Counted from the stretch's first letter, positions 1 to 9,592 are shown. The stretch is DNA of 64,000 bases from Granulicella sp. L56 (GCF_009765835.1 NZ_LMUS01000008.1:114449-178448), one strand, 5' to 3'. The notes: a model not told the origin generated them from the letters alone. Made by a program: numbers and translations.

Positions 1-282
1 CCACGAACCAATATTCCATCTCCCGGTGAAAGTGTTCAGGCGACCTTGAAGCTAGCCGTCTGGACCATGCGCGAAGGCCAGTACATCTCCGACCACGACG
101 CCAAGGTAGCGAACTGGGCTGCCTATGTACTGTGCGGTGGCAGCGTTACTCCCGGCACACTTGTCAGCGAGCAATATCTGTTAGACCTCGAACGAGAGGC
201 ATTCCTCTCTCTCTGTGGCGAAAAGAAGACTCAGGAAAGAATTGCCTTCACCCTCAAGACGGGTAAGCCGCTAAGAAATTAG
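1..282 (+). CDS. fadN: 3-hydroxyacyl-CoA dehydrogenase / enoyl-CoA hydratase, C-terminal fragment (FadN-like)
   Basis: The reading frame is open from the first base, so this is the 3' end of a longer gene and any start codon inside it is not real. The last 78 or so residues resemble the C-terminus of the FadN/FadB-type bifunctional beta-oxidation enzyme: a conserved 'DHD' segment, 'AYVLCGG', then 'SEQYLLDLEREAFLSL' and the terminal 'GKPLRN'. The family performs enoyl-CoA hydration and NAD-dependent oxidation of 3-hydroxyacyl-CoA. Thiolase and acyl-CoA dehydrogenase genes follow at once in the same direction, the order of the Bacillus subtilis fadN-fadA-fadE operon, which supports the FadN assignment. 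The catalytic domains lie outside the window. Confidence 0.82.
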   Translation, partial: PRTNIPSPGESVQATLKLAVWTMREGQYISDHDAKVANWAAYVLCGGSVTPGTLVSEQYLLDLEREAFLSLCGEKKTQERIAFTLKTGKPLRN

Positions 283-303
283 AGCCCAGGAGTGTTACGC
301 CCC

Positions 304-1479
304 ATGAACGAAGCTGTCATCGTCTCCGCCGTACGCACTGCCGTAGGCAAGGCTCCTCGCGGCACGCTTCGCACGACGCGGCCTGACGACCTGGCTGCGT
401 TCGCGATCATGGGAGCATTGGAACGCATTCCTCAGCTAGACAAAAAAGAGATCGAGGATGTGATTCTGGGTTGCGCGATGCCGGAGGCCGAGCAGGGAAT
501 GAACGTTGCCCGTGTCGCCAGCTTTCGAGCCGGACTGCCCATCGAGACTGCCGCGATGACCATCAACCGTTACTGTGCTTCTGGCCTGCAAAGCATTGCC
601 ATTGCTGCAGATCGCATTCGTGTTGGCAGCGCAGAGGTGATCATCGCCGGAGGTACCGAAAGCATGTCCTACGTTCCCTTCGGTGGCAACAAAATATCCG
701 TCAATCCGTGGCTGGTCGAGAACTATCCCGGCTCATATATGTCGATGGGACTGACAGCCGAGCGCGTGGCAACTCACTACGGCATCACGCGCGAGGCAAT
801 GGATGAGTTTTCGTACGGCTCTCATCAAAGAGCGCTTTCTGCCATTGCTGCTGGAAACTTTGACGATGAGATTATTCCTGTATCGGTTACAAATACAAGC
901 TTCAGCAAAGGCAAAGCCGCGCAGACTGAAGCCACCTTCAAGCAAGACGAAGGTCCCCGTGCCGATACCTCGCTGGAAGCGCTTGCGAAATTGAAGCCCG
1001 TCTTTCACGCCAAAGGCACGATAACGGCAGGGAACTCTTCGCAGACCTCTGATGGTGCAGCCGCTGCTGTAATCATGTCGGCCAATCGCGCCTCCGCGCT
1101 CGGTATCAAGCCACTGGCGAAGTTCATCGCCTTTGCCTATGCAGGATGCGACCCCGAAGAGATGGGTATCGGCCCCATCTACGCCATTCCCAAAGCGCTC
1201 AAGATGGCTGGATTGTCGCTAGACGATATTGGCGTCATCGAACTCAACGAGGCCTTCGCCGCACAGTCCCTCGCGGTGATCAAGGTTCTTGGCATCGATC
1301 CTGCCAGAGTCAACGTCAATGGTGGAGCCATCGCCTTAGGGCATCCACTCGGCTGCACCGGAGCGAAGCTGACCGCCACCCTCCTGCGCGAGATGCCTCG
1401 CCGGAAGGCGCGGTACGGCATGGTAACAATGTGTGTAGGCGGGGGCATGGGCGCCGCTGGGATCTTCGAAGCTCAATAA
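304..1479 (+). CDS. fadA: Acetyl-CoA acetyltransferase / 3-ketoacyl-CoA thiolase
   Basis: Thiolase-superfamily enzyme, about 391 residues, the usual length. The acyl-accepting cysteine lies in 'NRYCASGLQ' (near residue 91), the histidine in 'GGAIALGHPLGCTG' and the second catalytic cysteine in 'CVGGGMGAAG' near the C-terminus, so the active site is complete. It cleaves 3-ketoacyl-CoA to acetyl-CoA and a shortened acyl-CoA. The ATG at 304 is preferred over an in-frame GTG at 292 because AGGAG at 288-292 is correctly spaced from the ATG and would overlap the GTG. It starts 21 bases after the FadN-like stop and is followed 26 bases later by the acyl-CoA dehydrogenase, so the three are probably co-transcribed. 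Confidence 0.93.
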   Translation: MNEAVIVSAVRTAVGKAPRGTLRTTRPDDLAAFAIMGALERIPQLDKKEIEDVILGCAMPEAEQGMNVARVASFRAGLPIETAAMTINRYCASGLQSIAIAADRIRVGSAEVIIAGGTESMSYVPFGGNKISVNPWLVENYPGSYMSMGLTAERVATHYGITREAMDEFSYGSHQRALSAIAAGNFDDEIIPVSVTNTSFSKGKAAQTEATFKQDEGPRADTSLEALAKLKPVFHAKGTITAGNSSQTSDGAAAAVIMSANRASALGIKPLAKFIAFAYAGCDPEEMGIGPIYAIPKALKMAGLSLDDIGVIELNEAFAAQSLAVIKVLGIDPARVNVNGGAIALGHPLGCTGAKLTATLLREMPRRKARYGMVTMCVGGGMGAAGIFEAQ

Positions 1480-1505
1480 ATGTTTTTGGATGTAAGGAGC
1501 TTGCT

Positions 1506-3329
1506 ATGGCTACAACGACTCTTCCCGTAACCGCCGCCGACAAGAAGATCATTGCCGGTGGCAGCTTCCTTATCTCCGATCCCGTTCCGCAAGACTGCTT
1601 CTTCCCCGAAGATTTCACCGAGGAGCAGCGCCAGATCGCGCAGACGACTGCCGAATTTGCTGCCAACGAGATCGTCCCCGTCTCCGACCAGATCGAGGCC
1701 AAGGACTTCGCCGTCATTCGTCGGCTTATCAAGGAAGCCTCCGAACTGGGCCTGACCTCCGTAGATATTCCCGAAGAGTATGGCGGCCTGGAGATGGACA
1801 AGAGCACCGCTGCCATCATCGCGGAAAACATCGCGCGGCAAGGAAGCTTCTCCGTCATCTTCTCTGCACATGTTGGAATCGGCACTCTACCTATAGTTTG
1901 GTACGGCACCCCAGAGCAAAAGAAGAAGTACCTGCCTAAGCTCGCCAGTGGCGAATTTATTGGAGCTTATGCGCTCTCAGAGTCCACCAGCGGTTCTGAC
2001 GCCGTGAGCGCTCGCACCCGCGCTATCTTGTCGGAAGACAAGCAGACCTATACGCTGAACGGCGAAAAGATGTGGATCACCAACGCCGGATTCGCAGACC
2101 TCTTCACTGTCTTCGCTCAGTGCGCGATTCCCAGCGGTCCTAAAGCTGGCGAAGAAAAACTCACAGCCTTTCTCGTCGAGCGAGGCACTCCCGGCCTCAC
2201 CATTGGCAAGGAAGAGCACAAGCTCGGCATTCGTGGCAGCTCTACCTGTCCGCTTAGTCTTGCCGATTGCAAGATCCCGGCTGGAAACCTCCTTGGCGAA
2301 GTAGGCAAAGGCACTCACATTGCCTTTAACATCCTCAACGTTGGTCGCTATAAGCTCGGCAACGCCGCTGTCGGTGCTGCGCGCATATCGCTCGGCAATG
2401 GCATTCGCTATGCCAAAGAACGCAAGGCGTTCGGCAAATCCATCGCCGAATTTGGGCTCATCCAGGAAAAGCTTGCCGACTGCGCCGTCGGTGTCTTTGT
2501 CGGCGAAGCCCTCTCTTATCGCACGGTAGGCATGATCGACGCAGCTTTAGCCAGCGTGGACAAGCACGATACCGCCGCCATTCAGAAGGCCATCGAGAAC
2601 TATGCCGTCGAGTGCAGCATCGTAAAGGTCTGGGACTCGGAGATGCTCGACCGCGTCGTCGACGAGACTCTGCAAATTTTTGCAGGTTACGGTTACGTCG
2701 AAGAGTATCCCGCCGAGCGAGCCTACCGCGACTCGCGCATCAACCGTATCTTCGAAGGCACCAACGAGATCAACCGTCTCATTATCACCGGCTGGCTCAT
2801 CAAGTCTGCGATGTCGGGCAAGCTCGCGCTCATGCCCGCCATTAAGCAGCTGATGGATGAAGTCATGGCTGGCCCTGTTCCGAAGGAAGACCGCGAAGGG
2901 CCGCTCGCAGCCGAAGTCGATCTTCTGGCCAGCGCGAAAAAGCTGACCCTCTTCGCTGCCGGGGCCGCCACGCAGAGATATATGGCCGCGATCTCTGAGG
3001 AGCAGGAGGTCATGGGAGCTATTGCGGATATGGTCATCGAAGTCTACGCAATGGAGTCCGCCATTCTCCGCGCCGAAAAGATCGTTGCGGCCAAAGGGAG
3101 CGCTGGTGCCGATATTTCGGCAGCCATGGCTCGTATCTACGCCTCTGGCGCCATGGAGAAGATTGAGCTTTGCGCTCGCAAAGTCATCGCTGCCGTAGCC
3201 GAGGGCGATATGGCTCGGACCCAGTTCACCATCCTCCGCCGCCTTGCCAAACACGACCCGGCAGATACGATTACGCTCCGCCGCCAGGTGGCCCAGCATA
3301 TCGTCAAGGCCGGTAAGTACGCCCTCTGA
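1506..3329 (+). CDS. fadE: Acyl-CoA dehydrogenase (FadE-like)
   Basis: FAD-dependent acyl-CoA dehydrogenase of 607 residues, first step of beta-oxidation. The N-terminal helical domain, the middle beta domain with 'GAYALSE' and 'WITNAG', and the C-terminal helical domain are visible. 'FEGTNEINR' near residue 416 carries the catalytic glutamate of the medium/long-chain families. An extra helical extension of about 170 residues after it matches the longer FadE/VLCAD-like group rather than the 380-residue short enzymes. The frame stays open upstream inside fadA, but the ATG at 1506 has AAGGAG about 8 bases before it and begins the conserved protein. Last gene of the operon; no clear terminator hairpin follows. 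Confidence 0.92.
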   Translation: MATTTLPVTAADKKIIAGGSFLISDPVPQDCFFPEDFTEEQRQIAQTTAEFAANEIVPVSDQIEAKDFAVIRRLIKEASELGLTSVDIPEEYGGLEMDKSTAAIIAENIARQGSFSVIFSAHVGIGTLPIVWYGTPEQKKKYLPKLASGEFIGAYALSESTSGSDAVSARTRAILSEDKQTYTLNGEKMWITNAGFADLFTVFAQCAIPSGPKAGEEKLTAFLVERGTPGLTIGKEEHKLGIRGSSTCPLSLADCKIPAGNLLGEVGKGTHIAFNILNVGRYKLGNAAVGAARISLGNGIRYAKERKAFGKSIAEFGLIQEKLADCAVGVFVGEALSYRTVGMIDAALASVDKHDTAAIQKAIENYAVECSIVKVWDSEMLDRVVDETLQIFAGYGYVEEYPAERAYRDSRINRIFEGTNEINRLIITGWLIKSAMSGKLALMPAIKQLMDEVMAGPVPKEDREGPLAAEVDLLASAKKLTLFAAGAATQRYMAAISEEQEVMGAIADMVIEVYAMESAILRAEKIVAAKGSAGADISAAMARIYASGAMEKIELCARKVIAAVAEGDMARTQFTILRRLAKHDPADTITLRRQVAQHIVKAGKYAL

Positions 3330-3484
3330 GTTCAAAGGGTTTTCATCCTGCGCATAACATCACGAGCGGCGTCAAAATGGCTATTGAATTGCTACTAAAA
3401 GCTCTTAAGAGTAGGGCACGTAGCAATCTTTATTTACGGTAAGGCCATTCTTGATGTTCAACCGTTGTGCAGGAAAGAGTAATT

Positions 3485-6400
3485 ATGCAGAATCGCCGCT
3501 CGCTTGTTGGTACTTTTTTTCCCATTCTTGGCCTTGTGTTTGCTCTTTTGCCTCTAGGACACGCAGCCGTCCCTAACCGAATCGCTTCGGCTGTTACGGA
3601 AGCTCGAACGCCAGTCCAGAACACGGTCTCTCCTCGCGCCAGGAGTTCAAGCGACCTTGGTGCCGCGCCCGGCTCCCTTAAGCTGGATGGGCTCATGTTG
3701 CAGTTCAATATGACTGCTGCCCAACAAGCTGCCCTGACCCGGCTTCAGACTGACCAGCAGAATCCTGCCTCTGCCCACTATCACCAATGGTTGACGCCCC
3801 AGCAATTTGGCGAGCAGTTTGGCCTTAGCGCTGATGACATCGCCCGGGTCACGTCCTGGCTAACGGCACAGGGATTCACCGTTACCGGAGTTGCCAAAAG
3901 CTCTAACTTTGTTACCTTCAGCGGTACGGCAGCGCAGGCCCAGCAGGCCTTCGGGACCACGATCCACAGTCTTTCCAGTAACGGCCAAGCCCATATCGCC
4001 AATCTGACCGATCCTGTTCTGCCATCGGCGATTGCCAGCGTCGTCTCGAATATCAGCGGCCTCAACGACTTCCACCCTATGCCGCATCTGCGCGTCAATC
4101 CGGTTTCGGCCAATATGCTTCGCCCGCACTTCACCAATCCGAATCCGAATGATCCTGTCCAGTACGCTCTCGCTCCTGCTGACTTCAACACCATTTACAA
4201 CGTTAATCCGCTCCTTGGTAATAGTCTTACTGGTGCGGGCATAGGCGGATGTTCTCCAAGCTCTACAACCTGTGGAGATATTGCGGTCCTGGGACAGGTC
4301 GATATCACCTCCTACCTCTCCGATGTTGCTGCATTTCGCAACGCTGCGGGCCTTCCTGCTAGTCAGATTTACAGCGATATCTCTGGGACTCCCGTGGCGC
4401 CCACATCTCCTTGCGTCAATAACCCCACCCCTGAAGCTAGCTGTCCCGATCTTGAGGAATCGCTGTTCGATGTCGAATGGGCCGGCGCAATCGCTCCTCA
4501 GGCCAAAATTCTCTTCGTTACTTCAACGAACGTGATCAGCTCCCTTGGCGTGGCTATTGTCGATAATGTGGCTCCAATTATTTCAATGAGCTACGGCCAG
4601 TGTGAGCCCACTATCCCTGGCAGCGAGGTGGTCGGGCTGACCATTTTCCTGCAGCAAGCCAGCCTGCAGGGTATCACTATCATCGGCGCTACTGGCGATG
4701 ATGGGGCAACGGACTGCGACGTCTTCGTCAGCTCAGCGACTCATGGGCTTGCGGTCGATTTCCCGGGAAGTTCTCCTTTCGTTACCGCCATCGGCGGCAC
4801 GATGTTCGATGATGCGACAAATCCATCTTCCTACTGGAATCCGGCCAATGGACCCGGAAGTAGTTCTGCAAAAGGCTACATTCCTGAGAAGGTTTGGAAT
4901 GAGGACACTGAGGATATCGCTAAGAATCCTCCAACCTTCGGGGCAGGTGGTGGTGGTGCGAGTATCGACTTTACCAAACCGGCGTGGCAGATAGGTCAAG
5001 GGGTGCCCACCGATAACTTTCGCCACGTTCCGGACATCTCCCTGAACGCAGCTTCCGACCATGAAGGCTATCTCTTCTGCATTGATGGTTCCTGTACGGG
5101 AGGGCAGTTCTACAACACAAAAATCCCTGCCGATACCGGCTACATTTTAGGCGGGACATCGTCGGGAGTTCCTACGTTTGCGAGCGTCATGGCTCTAGTG
5201 GAAGAGAGTCTCCAGCAAGGCCGTCTCGGCAATATCAATCCAAATATCTATGCCATGGCAAATGGCGGCCAGTACGACACTATCTTTCATGACATTACAA
5301 GCGGTAATAACAAGAGCCCATGCGCAGTTGGTCCTAATTGTCCGACCGGATCAATCGGCTTCGACGCAAGTAGATACTACGATCTGGCAAGCGGCTGGGG
5401 CAGCATCGATGCGGCAGCCTTCGCCCAATATTGGATATCCTTCCCGCCGACAAACCCAGCAGGGACGATAGCCACTTTGACCACCGTCACTCCACCGTCA
5501 AGCACTGTTGCAGCGGGAACGCAGGTCTCGCTCGCAATCAAGGTAGCTCCAGTAACTCCACCTACCAATGCGCCGCCCTATGATCCGACGGGCTCCGTTG
5601 AGATTCAGGTAGACGGACAACCGGTAGCTGCTTCAGTAGCGCTCGTCAACGGTCAGACCACCTATTCTTTGAGCACCACGGGGCTCATAGCAGGGTCGCA
5701 TCCGGTCACAGTGATTTATTCCGGCGACTCGAACTTCGCCAGTTCGACGGGCTCGGCTACCGTCACTATCACGGGTACTACTGGCACCCCGGTAGCTTCA
5801 CATACCAGCGTGACCGCTACGCCAAATTCTGGTCCAGCAGGGACTGCGATCTCATTGGGCATTACGGTAGCTTCGAGCGGCACCCCGGCGAACACTCCGT
5901 CGGGCACTATTCAGATACTGCTCGACGGTGCAACGGTAGCGAGTTCGGTAGCGCTCTCCGGCGGTCAGGCTAGTTATCCCTTGAACACCACGGCGCTCAC
6001 AGCAGGGCAGCATTCAGTCTCAGTGATCTACTCCGGCGACTCGAACTTCACTGGATCGCAAGGTGGGACGACCATCACCATCACCGGGACTGGCACCGTG
6101 CCGCCGGCAGGGGCCGACTTCACCATCACGCCTTCGACCGCTTCCGTCAGCACGATCGTTGGCGAGAAGGTTCCGGCGATTGTCTTCACGCTCGCCCCGG
6201 TCAATGGATTCACCGGCCCCATTACGCTGAGTGCTTCCGATACCAGCAACGACCAGCTCACTCCGGCCTTCTCCGTAAACCCGGTTGTCATCAACTCGAC
6301 AAACGGTGCAACGACGACACTTACGTTCACGGCCTTCCAGAGCCTTACCAGTGTGCGAGGAGGATCGTCGCCATTCCAGCCAGCCTCGAACCGCTCGGCC

Positions 6401-6655
6401 ACCGGAAAGATGCGCTGGTATGCCGCTGGCTCCGGAGCGACGCTGGCCTGCATGTTCCTGTTGATTCTCCCGCGTCGCCGCCGCTGGGGAGCGCTGCTTG
6501 CCGTACTCCTCTCCGTAGGCGCGATCGGAGCGTCCGGCTGCGGGTCAGGGGGAACTCTTCCAACCACAGCCACCTATAACATCACCATCACGGCTACGGC
6601 TGCGGGCAATCTTTCTCACACAGCCGCGGTGAACGTGACGTTCAGGATTCGATAG
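3485..6655 (+). CDS. Secreted sedolisin (S53) peptidase with Ig-like repeats and a C-terminal membrane module
   Basis: 1056 residues from ATG 3485 (AGGAAAG about 8 bases upstream; an in-frame GTG at 3467 lacks this). Residues 1-28 form a signal peptide. Residues about 65-200 are the pro-kumamolisin activation domain. The peptidase domain (about 225-650) keeps the S53 residues: Glu325 and Asp329 in 'EESLFD', the acidic 'GATGDDGA' and Ser559 in 'GGTSSGVP'. Two Ig-like repeats follow (about 660-865), each ending 'YSGDSNF'. The C-terminal Ig-like domain (about 875-1056) is interrupted at about 957-1022 by two hydrophobic helices separated by PRRRR and a 'GCGSGG' segment. S53 enzymes are acid-active endopeptidases, so it probably degrades protein outside the cell. 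The membrane module suggests surface anchoring (inference). Confidence 0.9.
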   Translation: MQNRRSLVGTFFPILGLVFALLPLGHAAVPNRIASAVTEARTPVQNTVSPRARSSSDLGAAPGSLKLDGLMLQFNMTAAQQAALTRLQTDQQNPASAHYHQWLTPQQFGEQFGLSADDIARVTSWLTAQGFTVTGVAKSSNFVTFSGTAAQAQQAFGTTIHSLSSNGQAHIANLTDPVLPSAIASVVSNISGLNDFHPMPHLRVNPVSANMLRPHFTNPNPNDPVQYALAPADFNTIYNVNPLLGNSLTGAGIGGCSPSSTTCGDIAVLGQVDITSYLSDVAAFRNAAGLPASQIYSDISGTPVAPTSPCVNNPTPEASCPDLEESLFDVEWAGAIAPQAKILFVTSTNVISSLGVAIVDNVAPIISMSYGQCEPTIPGSEVVGLTIFLQQASLQGITIIGATGDDGATDCDVFVSSATHGLAVDFPGSSPFVTAIGGTMFDDATNPSSYWNPANGPGSSSAKGYIPEKVWNEDTEDIAKNPPTFGAGGGGASIDFTKPAWQIGQGVPTDNFRHVPDISLNAASDHEGYLFCIDGSCTGGQFYNTKIPADTGYILGGTSSGVPTFASVMALVEESLQQGRLGNINPNIYAMANGGQYDTIFHDITSGNNKSPCAVGPNCPTGSIGFDASRYYDLASGWGSIDAAAFAQYWISFPPTNPAGTIATLTTVTPPSSTVAAGTQVSLAIKVAPVTPPTNAPPYDPTGSVEIQVDGQPVAASVALVNGQTTYSLSTTGLIAGSHPVTVIYSGDSNFASSTGSATVTITGTTGTPVASHTSVTATPNSGPAGTAISLGITVASSGTPANTPSGTIQILLDGATVASSVALSGGQASYPLNTTALTAGQHSVSVIYSGDSNFTGSQGGTTITITGTGTVPPAGADFTITPSTASVSTIVGEKVPAIVFTLAPVNGFTGPITLSASDTSNDQLTPAFSVNPVVINSTNGATTTLTFTAFQSLTSVRGGSSPFQPASNRSATGKMRWYAAGSGATLACMFLLILPRRRRWGALLAVLLSVGAIGASGCGSGGTLPTTATYNITITATAAGNLSHTAAVNVTFRIR

Positions 6656-6666
6656 TGGCCGCTTGT

Positions 6667-8850
6667 CTACGAGGCCGTGCCTTCGGGCGCGGCCTTTCCT
6701 TTTGCAGGCACCGCTTCCGCTGCGCCTTCAGCGATGCGCATCAGGTAATCCTGAGCGCTGAATGCTGCTCCCACCTTTGGCGCTCTCACATACTCGCCAT
6801 CCGGTTGCAACAGCCGGGCCTTCGTATTGTCTGCCAGGTACGCCGCCAGAATCTCTTCGCGAAGCCGCTTCACAAGGTCCGCCTGCGTCACGGGGAATAA
6901 GACCTCGCATCGCTCGAACAAATTTCGCGGCATCCAGTCCGCGCTCCCGCAGTAGATCTCCTCTTTTCCGCCATTGGCGAAGCAGAAGATGCGGCTATGT
7001 TCGAGATACCGCCCCACGAGGCTGCGCACCCGGATGTGCTCACTCAATCCCTTCACGCCCGGACGCAGCGAGCACATTCCCCGCACAATCAGGTCAATCT
7101 CAACCCCAGCCTTCGAGGCCGCATACAGTGCCTCGACGGTGGGCCGGTCGAGCAGCGCGTTCATCTTCGCCACAATCGCCGCCGGCTTTCCTGCTTTTGC
7201 ATGGGCTGTCTCGCGCCCGATCAACGCGATCACCTTCTCTGCCAGCGTCAGCGGAGCCACAAGCAAGGGCGCATACGAAGCAGCCTCCGTCTCCGCAGTG
7301 AGATAGTTGAACACCTTCTGCACAGCCTCAGTCATCTCTGGCCGCGAGGTCAGCAGGCTGATATCGGTATAAAACCGCGCCGTCACCGGGTTGTAGTTTC
7401 CCGTCCCCAGGTGGGCGTATCTTCGCACCACGCCATCAGGATCGCGCCGCACCAGCAATGCCAGTTTGCAATGGGTCTTGAAGCCAAATATTCCGTGAAA
7501 GACTCCGACGCCTGCATCTTCCAGCTCTCGCGCCCAACGGATGTTCGAGTCTTCGTCGAACCTCGCCATCAGCTCCACAACAACGGTGACATCCTTGCTC
7601 TGCGCCGCTTCAATCAGCGCGCGGAAGATCGGTGAATCCTTGCTGGTTCGATAGAGTGTCTGCTTCATCGAGATGACACCGGAGTCTTTTGCTCCAGCCT
7701 CGATGAAGTCCTCCACTGTCTTGTACGAGTCGAAGGGATGGTGCAGCATCACATCGTGGGTACGCAGTTCTTCAAACAGGTCGACCAGTTTCGGTCCCAG
7801 CCTAAATTCTTTTCCGGAAAATGCGGAATATTTAAGCTCGGGCCGCTTGGTCTCCGAGTACAGGTTCATCAATCGCGAGAGGTTGACCGGCCCATCCGTC
7901 CGATACACCTGCCACGGATCGAGCTCGAAGTTCATTCGCAATCGCTCGACGATCTCATCTGCTGCCGAACCATCGATCTCTAATCGCACCGCATCGCCTT
8001 TGCGGCGGTTATGCAGCTCCGCTCGTACGCTCTCGAGCACCGACCGCGACTCTTCTTCCTGCATGTAGAGATTACTGTTTCGGGTAACTCGAAACGCCGA
8101 GCACGACAGAACCTCATATCCGCGAAACATTCTTTCTACCTGCGACTCGATCAGTTCGTGCAGCAGGATGAAATCGCTGTATCCGTCAGGCCCAGGCAGC
8201 GGAACCAGACGAGGCAGGGAGCGCGGCACCGTTACAACACCCAGAATGGCAGGCCGTGTACCGTTGCTGCCTTTACGTTTGTTCCTCAGCAGCAGAGCAA
8301 GGCAAAGCGCCTTATTCTGGACTCTTGGAAACGGATGCGATGGGTCGATCGTCACCGGGGTCAACAGCGGGTCGACTTCGTTCTCGTAGAACTTCAGCGC
8401 ATAAGTACGAGCCTCAGCGCTGACCTGATTCCACGGCAACACCCGGATTCGTTCCTCCCGCATCGCCGGTAAGAGCTGTTCATTCCAGCACTGGTACTGC
8501 GCCGCCACAAAATCCTTTAATCGTTCGCGCAGCCCGTCGAGCCGTTGTTGTGGCCGCAGCCCGCCCTCATCAAGAGGCTGCGCAAGGTTATAGCCGTCCT
8601 CAATTCGTTGCAGAAAACCTGCCACCCGAATCTCGATAAACTCGTCCAGGTTGCTCGCCGTAATCGCGAGAAACTTCACACGCTCTAAGAGAGGGTTCGT
8701 GGCGTCCTGCGCCTCTTCCAGTACGCGCTGGTTAAATCGCAGCCACGACTCGTCCCGGCTGAAGAAAAGGGTTTCAACGGCTTTTGTGGCGGCCTTCTTT
8801 GCAGGCCTGGTATGTTCTGTTTTCGCGGCTACTCGTTTTTTAGCAGTCAT
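6667..8850 (-). CDS. ppk1: Polyphosphate kinase 1
   Basis: 727 residues, the normal PPK1 length, with a short Lys/Ala-rich N-terminal extension before 'FFSRDESWLRFNQRVLEEA'. The four PPK1 domains are recognisable. The autophosphorylated histidine lies in 'YAHLGTGNYN' (about residue 481), and the second essential histidine is probably in 'YLEHSRIF' (about 617). It transfers the gamma phosphate of ATP to inorganic polyphosphate. The gene is convergent with the S53 peptidase, with only 11 bases between the two stop codons. No phoU, ppx or pst gene lies beside it. Confidence 0.95.
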   Translation of the reverse strand: MTAKKRVAAKTEHTRPAKKAATKAVETLFFSRDESWLRFNQRVLEEAQDATNPLLERVKFLAITASNLDEFIEIRVAGFLQRIEDGYNLAQPLDEGGLRPQQRLDGLRERLKDFVAAQYQCWNEQLLPAMREERIRVLPWNQVSAEARTYALKFYENEVDPLLTPVTIDPSHPFPRVQNKALCLALLLRNKRKGSNGTRPAILGVVTVPRSLPRLVPLPGPDGYSDFILLHELIESQVERMFRGYEVLSCSAFRVTRNSNLYMQEEESRSVLESVRAELHNRRKGDAVRLEIDGSAADEIVERLRMNFELDPWQVYRTDGPVNLSRLMNLYSETKRPELKYSAFSGKEFRLGPKLVDLFEELRTHDVMLHHPFDSYKTVEDFIEAGAKDSGVISMKQTLYRTSKDSPIFRALIEAAQSKDVTVVVELMARFDEDSNIRWARELEDAGVGVFHGIFGFKTHCKLALLVRRDPDGVVRRYAHLGTGNYNPVTARFYTDISLLTSRPEMTEAVQKVFNYLTAETEAASYAPLLVAPLTLAEKVIALIGRETAHAKAGKPAAIVAKMNALLDRPTVEALYAASKAGVEIDLIVRGMCSLRPGVKGLSEHIRVRSLVGRYLEHSRIFCFANGGKEEIYCGSADWMPRNLFERCEVLFPVTQADLVKRLREEILAAYLADNTKARLLQPDGEYVRAPKVGAAFSAQDYLMRIAEGAAEAVPAKGKAAPEGTAS
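6672..6703 (+). terminator. Intrinsic terminator of the S53 gene, inside the ppk1 3' end
   Basis: A ten-pair stem (672-681 with 686-695 of this kilobase, one G-U pair) closes on a TTCG tetraloop and is followed by TTTCCTTTT. It lies 17 bases after the protease stop codon. It also encodes the C-terminal residues of polyphosphate kinase on the other strand, so the sequence serves two purposes. Confidence 0.8.
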
Positions 8851-9018
8851 AGAGGTCTATGAGATTACCGTATCCATATGAAGGCCACGCAAATTCAAAG
8901 GCATGTCTCACAGAAACCTGGGCATTAAGGACATCCAGCCAACCCAGCCGAAAATAAATTGAAGTAAAACCCCTGCGATCTAAAATATCCCTACCCCATC
9001 ATCCGTCTACACCAATAG

Positions 9019-9582
9019 ATGAGCGAATTGACGATCACCGAGCAGGACCAGCTCATCTTCGAAGCAATGGAGCGAGATGAGCCGCGACTGCGCAGCTTCA
9101 TCCGCAAGCGAGTCGCAGACAGCGGAGAAGCAGAAGACATCCTGCAGGACGTCTTCTACGAGCTCATCGAGGCCTACCGCCTCATGAAGCCTATCGAGCA
9201 GGTCACGGCGTGGCTCTTCCGCGTAGCGCGAAACCGGATGATTGACCTCTTCCGCAAGAAAAAGCCTGGCTCGCTGAATGAGCCCATCTCAACCGAGGAC
9301 GGCAGCGACACGCTCGAAGATCTTCTGCCATCGCCCGATAAAGGCCCCGAGGCCGCCTACGCCCGTAATCTCCTCCTCGACGCGCTCGACGAAGCGCTCG
9401 AAGAGTTGCCGCCCGAGCAACGCGAAGTCTTCATCGCCCACGAGCTCATGGGGCAGAGTTTCAAAGAAATTTCAGCTGACACCGGCGTCAGCGTCAACAC
9501 GTTGCTCTCGCGCAAACGTTACGCCGTTCTGCATCTGCGCAGCACCTTGCAATCGATCTACGACACCATCGCAAAGCCATAA
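9019..9582 (+). CDS. ECF-type RNA polymerase sigma factor
   Basis: 187 residues with the two ECF regions. Region 2 contains 'DSGEAEDILQDVFYELIEA' followed by 'VTAWLFRVARNRMIDLFRKKK'; region 4 contains 'ELPPEQREVFIAHELMGQSFKEIS' and the helix-turn-helix 'TGVSVNTLLSRKRYAVLHLR'. It should direct RNA polymerase to a small regulon. Two small genes follow closely (10 bases, then a 4-base overlap), so all three probably form one operon. Neither follower looks like a classical zinc-binding anti-sigma factor, but the first, a membrane protein, is a reasonable candidate partner. Confidence 0.92.
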   Translation: MSELTITEQDQLIFEAMERDEPRLRSFIRKRVADSGEAEDILQDVFYELIEAYRLMKPIEQVTAWLFRVARNRMIDLFRKKKPGSLNEPISTEDGSDTLEDLLPSPDKGPEAAYARNLLLDALDEALEELPPEQREVFIAHELMGQSFKEISADTGVSVNTLLSRKRYAVLHLRSTLQSIYDTIAKP

Positions 9583-9592
9583 GGAGAACTCA

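Noticed and set aside
2547..3335. Minus-strand frame of 262 codons under the acyl-CoA dehydrogenase
   Set aside because: Shadow of a well-supported gene; no motifs.
5690..6060. Direct DNA repeats in the S53 gene
   Set aside because: They are explained by the two homologous Ig-like protein repeats ending in YSGDSNF, not by a mobile or regulatory element.
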